64,000 nt of DNA. Source: Myxococcus hansupus. Its GTDB lineage: Bacteria > Myxococcota > Myxococcia > Myxococcales > Myxococcaceae. Every line of letters starts with the position of its first letter. The stretch's first letter is position 1. Shown in pieces: positions 61,487 to 64,000 of the stretch. The DNA lies in NCBI RefSeq assembly GCF_000280925.3, contig NZ_CP012109.1, forward strand, positions 5,972,501-6,036,500. The letters are read 5' to 3'. Below the pieces are notes generated by a model, which worked only from the letters and a program-made list of their open reading frames with translations, had not been told where the DNA came from and did not search any database. Both the position numbers and the translations under genes were made by a program.

Positions 61487-62293
61487 CTAGGCGGCGGAGC
61501 GCTGGGGCGTGCTCAACGCGCTGAAACGCGCCAGGGTGCCGCGGGGAATCTCACCCAGCGCCGCGACGAGCGGCAGGGTGAAGCGGCGGAAGCTCGCGTC
61601 GTAGAGCGGCTCGGCGATGAAGCGCGCGCCCATCTTCCGGGCGAAGAGCGCTGGCGCCCGGGGCACGCGCAGCCCGTCCAGCAGCCCCCGCCGCGCCCGC
61701 ATGCGCTCCATGGGCGTGTAGTAGGGGTTGGTGGGGATGACGGGCGCCTCCACCGGGTCGGGGACATCCACGCGCCAGCGCGGACTCATCCACCCCCGGT
61801 AGGCCGCCAACTGGCATGACAGGAGCGCGTCCTCGCGCGAGTCCGTGTCCAGGTTCGCGGACGCAATCCAGTGCGTCACGCCGCGACGGAGGCTCTCCTC
61901 GTAGAGGCCCGCGTGCAGCCGGGTCACCACCTCGGAGCGGCGCCAGCGGTCCAGCACACAGAAGCGCGACGTCTCCGCGAACACCATGCCCGGCCTCACC
62001 ACGCTCGACAGGTCCAGCTTCTGCTCCAGCTCGAACCCCAGTCGCCCGCCGATGGCGTCCGCCACCTCCGGGTTCGGCAGCAGCAGGCGCAAGGTCGCCA
62101 CCGGCTCCCGGTCCGCGTAGACGACGAGGTGCACGGTGGTCTCCAGCGTGTCGAAGCAACTCACCTCGCGCCGCGACGGGGGCAGCCATCCCGTTATCAA
62201 CCCCAGCTCCCCTCCGAAAACGGACCAACGGACACGGACCGCGTCGTCGAGTTCCCGCTGAGTGGTGGCAACACGACACTGGATGGACGTCAT
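61487..62293 (-). CDS. LuxI/FeeM-like GNAT N-acyltransferase
   Basis: About 268 residues. Start at 62293 (MTSIQCRVATTQRELDDAVR) has AGGAG six bases upstream; the frame up to 63091 crosses folD and is not real. AVRVRWSVFGGELGLI, then TVHLVVYADREPVATLRLLLP and MVFAETSRFCVLDRWRRSEV, follow the autoinducer-synthase/FeeM layout (early Arg-Trp, acidic Glu near the SRF motif). The C-terminal ~80 residues are unlike AHL synthases. Likely transfers an acyl chain to an amine; neither acyl donor nor acceptor can be read. Probably first gene of a unit with the HDO and DUF3892 genes. Confidence 0.75.
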   Translation of the reverse strand: MTSIQCRVATTQRELDDAVRVRWSVFGGELGLITGWLPPSRREVSCFDTLETTVHLVVYADREPVATLRLLLPNPEVADAIGGRLGFELEQKLDLSSVVRPGMVFAETSRFCVLDRWRRSEVVTRLHAGLYEESLRRGVTHWIASANLDTDSREDALLSCQLAAYRGWMSPRWRVDVPDPVEAPVIPTNPYYTPMERMRARRGLLDGLRVPRAPALFARKMGARFIAEPLYDASFRRFTLPLVAALGEIPRGTLARFSALSTPQRSAA

Positions 62294-62512
62294 GGGTTTC
62301 TCCTGGCGGCGAAGCAGGCCCGGCGTCGCGCCGTCCCTTGTCCCTTCTTTCGCCGCCGAAACCCCGAGTGCGCGCACGGGCGTGCCTTTTCGCTCCCGGC
62401 GAATCCAGGGCCTCCGGGGTACGACAGGGAGCGTGCGTCCAACCCCCGTCCCGGGTGGGCGCCCTGAAGAAGCGGAGCCCCAACCTGGGAAATCTGGCGT
62501 AAGAAGCCGCGC

Positions 62513-63397
62513 ATGACGCGGACCCTCGATGGAACGGAAATCAGCCGGGTGATGCGGGCGGAGATGGCCCAGGAAGTCGCGGCCCTCCAGGCGGCGGGCG
62601 TGACACCGGGCCTCTCCGTGGTGCTGGTGGGCAACAACCCCGCGAGCCAGGCCTACGTCGCCAGCAAGACACGCGCGTGCGAGGCGCTGGGGATGCGCGG
62701 CCAGACGCTGACACTGCCCGAGGACGTCTCGAAGGACGAGCTGTTCGCCGTCATCGACCGCCTGAACAACGACGCCTCCGTCCACGGCATCCTCGTGCAG
62801 CTCCCGCTCCCCGCGCACCTGCCGTACAAGGCCGTGCTGGAGCACATCCATCCCGCCAAGGACGTGGATGGCTTCCATCCGGTGAACGCGGGCCTCGCCT
62901 TCGTGGGAGACCCGCGGGCCTTCGTGCCCTGCACCCCCGCGGGCATCATGGAGATGCTCCGCCGGGAGGACATCCCCACCCGTGGCAAGCACGTGGTCAT
63001 CGTGGGACGCAGCCTCATCGTCAGCAAGCCGCTGGCCTCGCTGCTGATGGCCCCCGGCCCCGATGCCACCGTCACCCTCACCCACCGCCACACGCCGGAC
63101 CTGGCGTCCTTCACGCGACAGGCGGACATCCTCATCGTCGCGGTGGGGAAGCAGAACCTCATCACCGCGGACATGGTGAAGCCCGGGGTCGTCGTCATCG
63201 ACGTGGGGCAGAACCGCGTTCCCGACGCGGGCGCTCCGCGCGGCTACCGGATGGTGGGAGACGTCGACTACGACGCGCTCCTGCCCATCGCCAGCGCCAT
63301 CACCCCCGTCCCGGGAGGCGTGGGCCCGATGACCATCACCATGCTGCTGGCCAACACGATTCAGGCCGCGCGACAGGCTCGGGCCCAGCAGGACTGA
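62513..63397 (+). CDS. folD: Bifunctional methylene-THF dehydrogenase / methenyl-THF cyclohydrolase
   Basis: About 294 residues, family length. Active-site YVASK (Tyr48, Lys52), HGILVQLPLP, DVDGFHPVN, and the NADP motif near GRSLIVSKPLASLL; the last differs from the common GRSxIVGxP by Ser for Gly. The end PVPGGVGPMTITMLLANT is invariant in FolD. It converts 5,10-methylene-THF to 10-formyl-THF for purine and formyl-Met synthesis in the cytoplasm. The ribosome site is weak (AAGAAG). Divergent from the acyltransferase; ends in a perfect hairpin. Confidence 0.96.
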   Translation: MTRTLDGTEISRVMRAEMAQEVAALQAAGVTPGLSVVLVGNNPASQAYVASKTRACEALGMRGQTLTLPEDVSKDELFAVIDRLNNDASVHGILVQLPLPAHLPYKAVLEHIHPAKDVDGFHPVNAGLAFVGDPRAFVPCTPAGIMEMLRREDIPTRGKHVVIVGRSLIVSKPLASLLMAPGPDATVTLTHRHTPDLASFTRQADILIVAVGKQNLITADMVKPGVVVIDVGQNRVPDAGAPRGYRMVGDVDYDALLPIASAITPVPGGVGPMTITMLLANTIQAARQARAQQD

Positions 63398-63408
63398 GCC
63401 CCGCCTCG

Positions 63409-63431
63409 GGACGGCTCACCGTGAGCCGTCC
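63409..63431. terminator. Hairpin between folD and small lipoprotein gene
   Basis: GGACGGCTCA (63409-63418) pairs with TGAGCCGTCC (63422-63431), tight 3-4 base loop, between stops at 63397 (+) and 63447 (-). Confidence 0.8.
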
Positions 63432-63446
63432 TGGTGAGTCGTTCGC

Positions 63447-63749
63447 TCAGATGGGTTCGGGGACCAGGCAGCCACACCGCGTGCGGCACGTGGTTCCACC
63501 CGACACGACCATCCCTGTCGAGCTGTCGTAGCAGTAGAGCGTCTCCTCCTCGAAGCCCGACCTGCACGCGCTCGTCGTCCGGCCGGTGCAGACCCAGTGG
63601 TAGCCCATGGACGTGGTTCCGGCGGGGCACCCCGTGGGACACAAAGCCTGCTCATCGGTTTCGAAGGAGGCTTCCGCTTCCTCGATGACCGGACCACCAC
63701 AGGCCGTCACTCCCAGGGCAAGACACATCATCGCAAGCAGCTTCTTCAT
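63447..63749 (-). CDS. Small cysteine-rich lipoprotein (100 aa)
   Basis: Starts MKKLLAMMCLALGVTACGGP: signal peptide with lipobox VTAC and GGAGG nine bases before. The mature chain has eight Cys (CPTGCPAGTTSM, WVCTGRTTSACRSGF, YCYDSS, TTCRTRCGCL), suggesting several disulphides. It ends LVPEPI. No known family; similar in size and style to the lipoprotein at 33573-33908. Confidence 0.82.
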   Translation of the reverse strand: MKKLLAMMCLALGVTACGGPVIEEAEASFETDEQALCPTGCPAGTTSMGYHWVCTGRTTSACRSGFEEETLYCYDSSTGMVVSGGTTCRTRCGCLVPEPI

Positions 63750-64000
63750 CTGGAGACACCTCCGCGTGAGCAGTGGAGGCGCAAGCATTACGGAAGACCG
63801 CCCCCTGCACGAAATAAGGAGAACCCCTTACTCACGACGCGACAACGCCTGACACCGCGTGGCGACAACCTTCTTTCATTCGAAGAACGCGAGACATGTG
63901 TTCCCATCTCGCGAGGATTCCCCTGTCTCCGTATCGGAATTTTCACTTCCACCTGCAACCGCCCTCGCCCGCAATCCCTGCCACACCCTCTTCATTGACA
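63750..64000. other. Upstream region at the right edge
   Basis: No gene seen. An inverted repeat CGCGAGA...TCTCGCG (63888-63894 and 63907-63913) and TAAGG...CCTTA near 63815 lie in a lower-GC stretch that probably contains the promoter of the small lipoprotein. Confidence 0.4.

Noticed and set aside
62293-63091. Extended N-terminus of the acyltransferase frame
   Set aside because: It runs antisense through folD; the start at 62293 has AGGAG at good spacing.

Overview
The window is GC-rich (about 70%), densely coded and double-stranded in gene layout, with strong third-position GC bias and many long antisense shadow ORFs. The gene content points to a myxobacterium of the Myxococcus/Corallococcus type: a DUF4215/fibro-slime cysteine-rich surface lipoprotein, many lipoproteins with Asp-Ala-Gly-Thr linkers, a Hanks-type Ser/Thr kinase, an FHA protein, carboxypeptidase-regulatory-like and PD40 proteins, an Oar-like TonB receptor, and a bacterial arginine kinase of the type described in Myxococcus xanthus. 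No rRNA, tRNA, CRISPR array, insertion sequence or phage gene was seen; this looks like ordinary chromosome.

Layout. 1-1803: edge-truncated DUF4215/fibro-slime lipoprotein (-). 1907-7363: K+/H+ antiporter (-) and SWIM/SNF2 helicase (+). 7424-9430: amidohydrolase lipoprotein (-), preceded by a striking array of phased TGACRCGTCA palindromes (9506-9661). 10060-14145: small ORF, FHA protein with a ribbon-helix-helix-like N-terminus and an Asp/Ser tract, and a thioredoxin-MORN-like fusion; the last two form a tight operon. 14494-20879: Ser/Thr kinase, DUF4419 protein, S37-like peptidase and arginine kinase; the last has two more TGACRYGTCA sites upstream. 21007-25162: four-gene osmoprotectant operon (porin-proV-proW-proX). 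25434-36386: mostly envelope and secreted proteins, with a decayed patch at 32.4-33.4 kb and a TonB-dependent receptor. 36798-41450: methyltransferase, discoidin/PKD esterase, beta-barrel protein, I36-type inhibitor and lipoprotein. 41499-50042: SUV3-like helicase, quinone-oxidoreductase-like enzyme, sulfurtransferase, 5'-nucleotidase, TauE permease, AlkD-like glycosylase. 50175-55434: TetR with a near-perfect operator plus its MFS pump, SMP-30-like lipoprotein, AraC regulator, pirin. 55594-59023: ferritin-like protein, Cache-domain protein and chemoreceptor. 59218-62293: LuxR-type regulator facing a candidate three-gene unit encoding a LuxI/FeeM-like acyltransferase, a heme-oxygenase-like di-metal enzyme and a DUF3892 protein. 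62513-63749: folD and a small lipoprotein.

The two observations I rate highest are (i) the repeated, helically phased palindrome family shared by the amidohydrolase and arginine kinase promoters, at nearly the same distance from each start codon, implying a common regulator; and (ii) the acyltransferase/HDO/LuxR neighbourhood, which could be a small-molecule (signal-like) pathway. Both functional readings are inferences. Start codons were chosen by eye from Shine-Dalgarno spacing and signal peptides, and several differ from the longest possible ORF.
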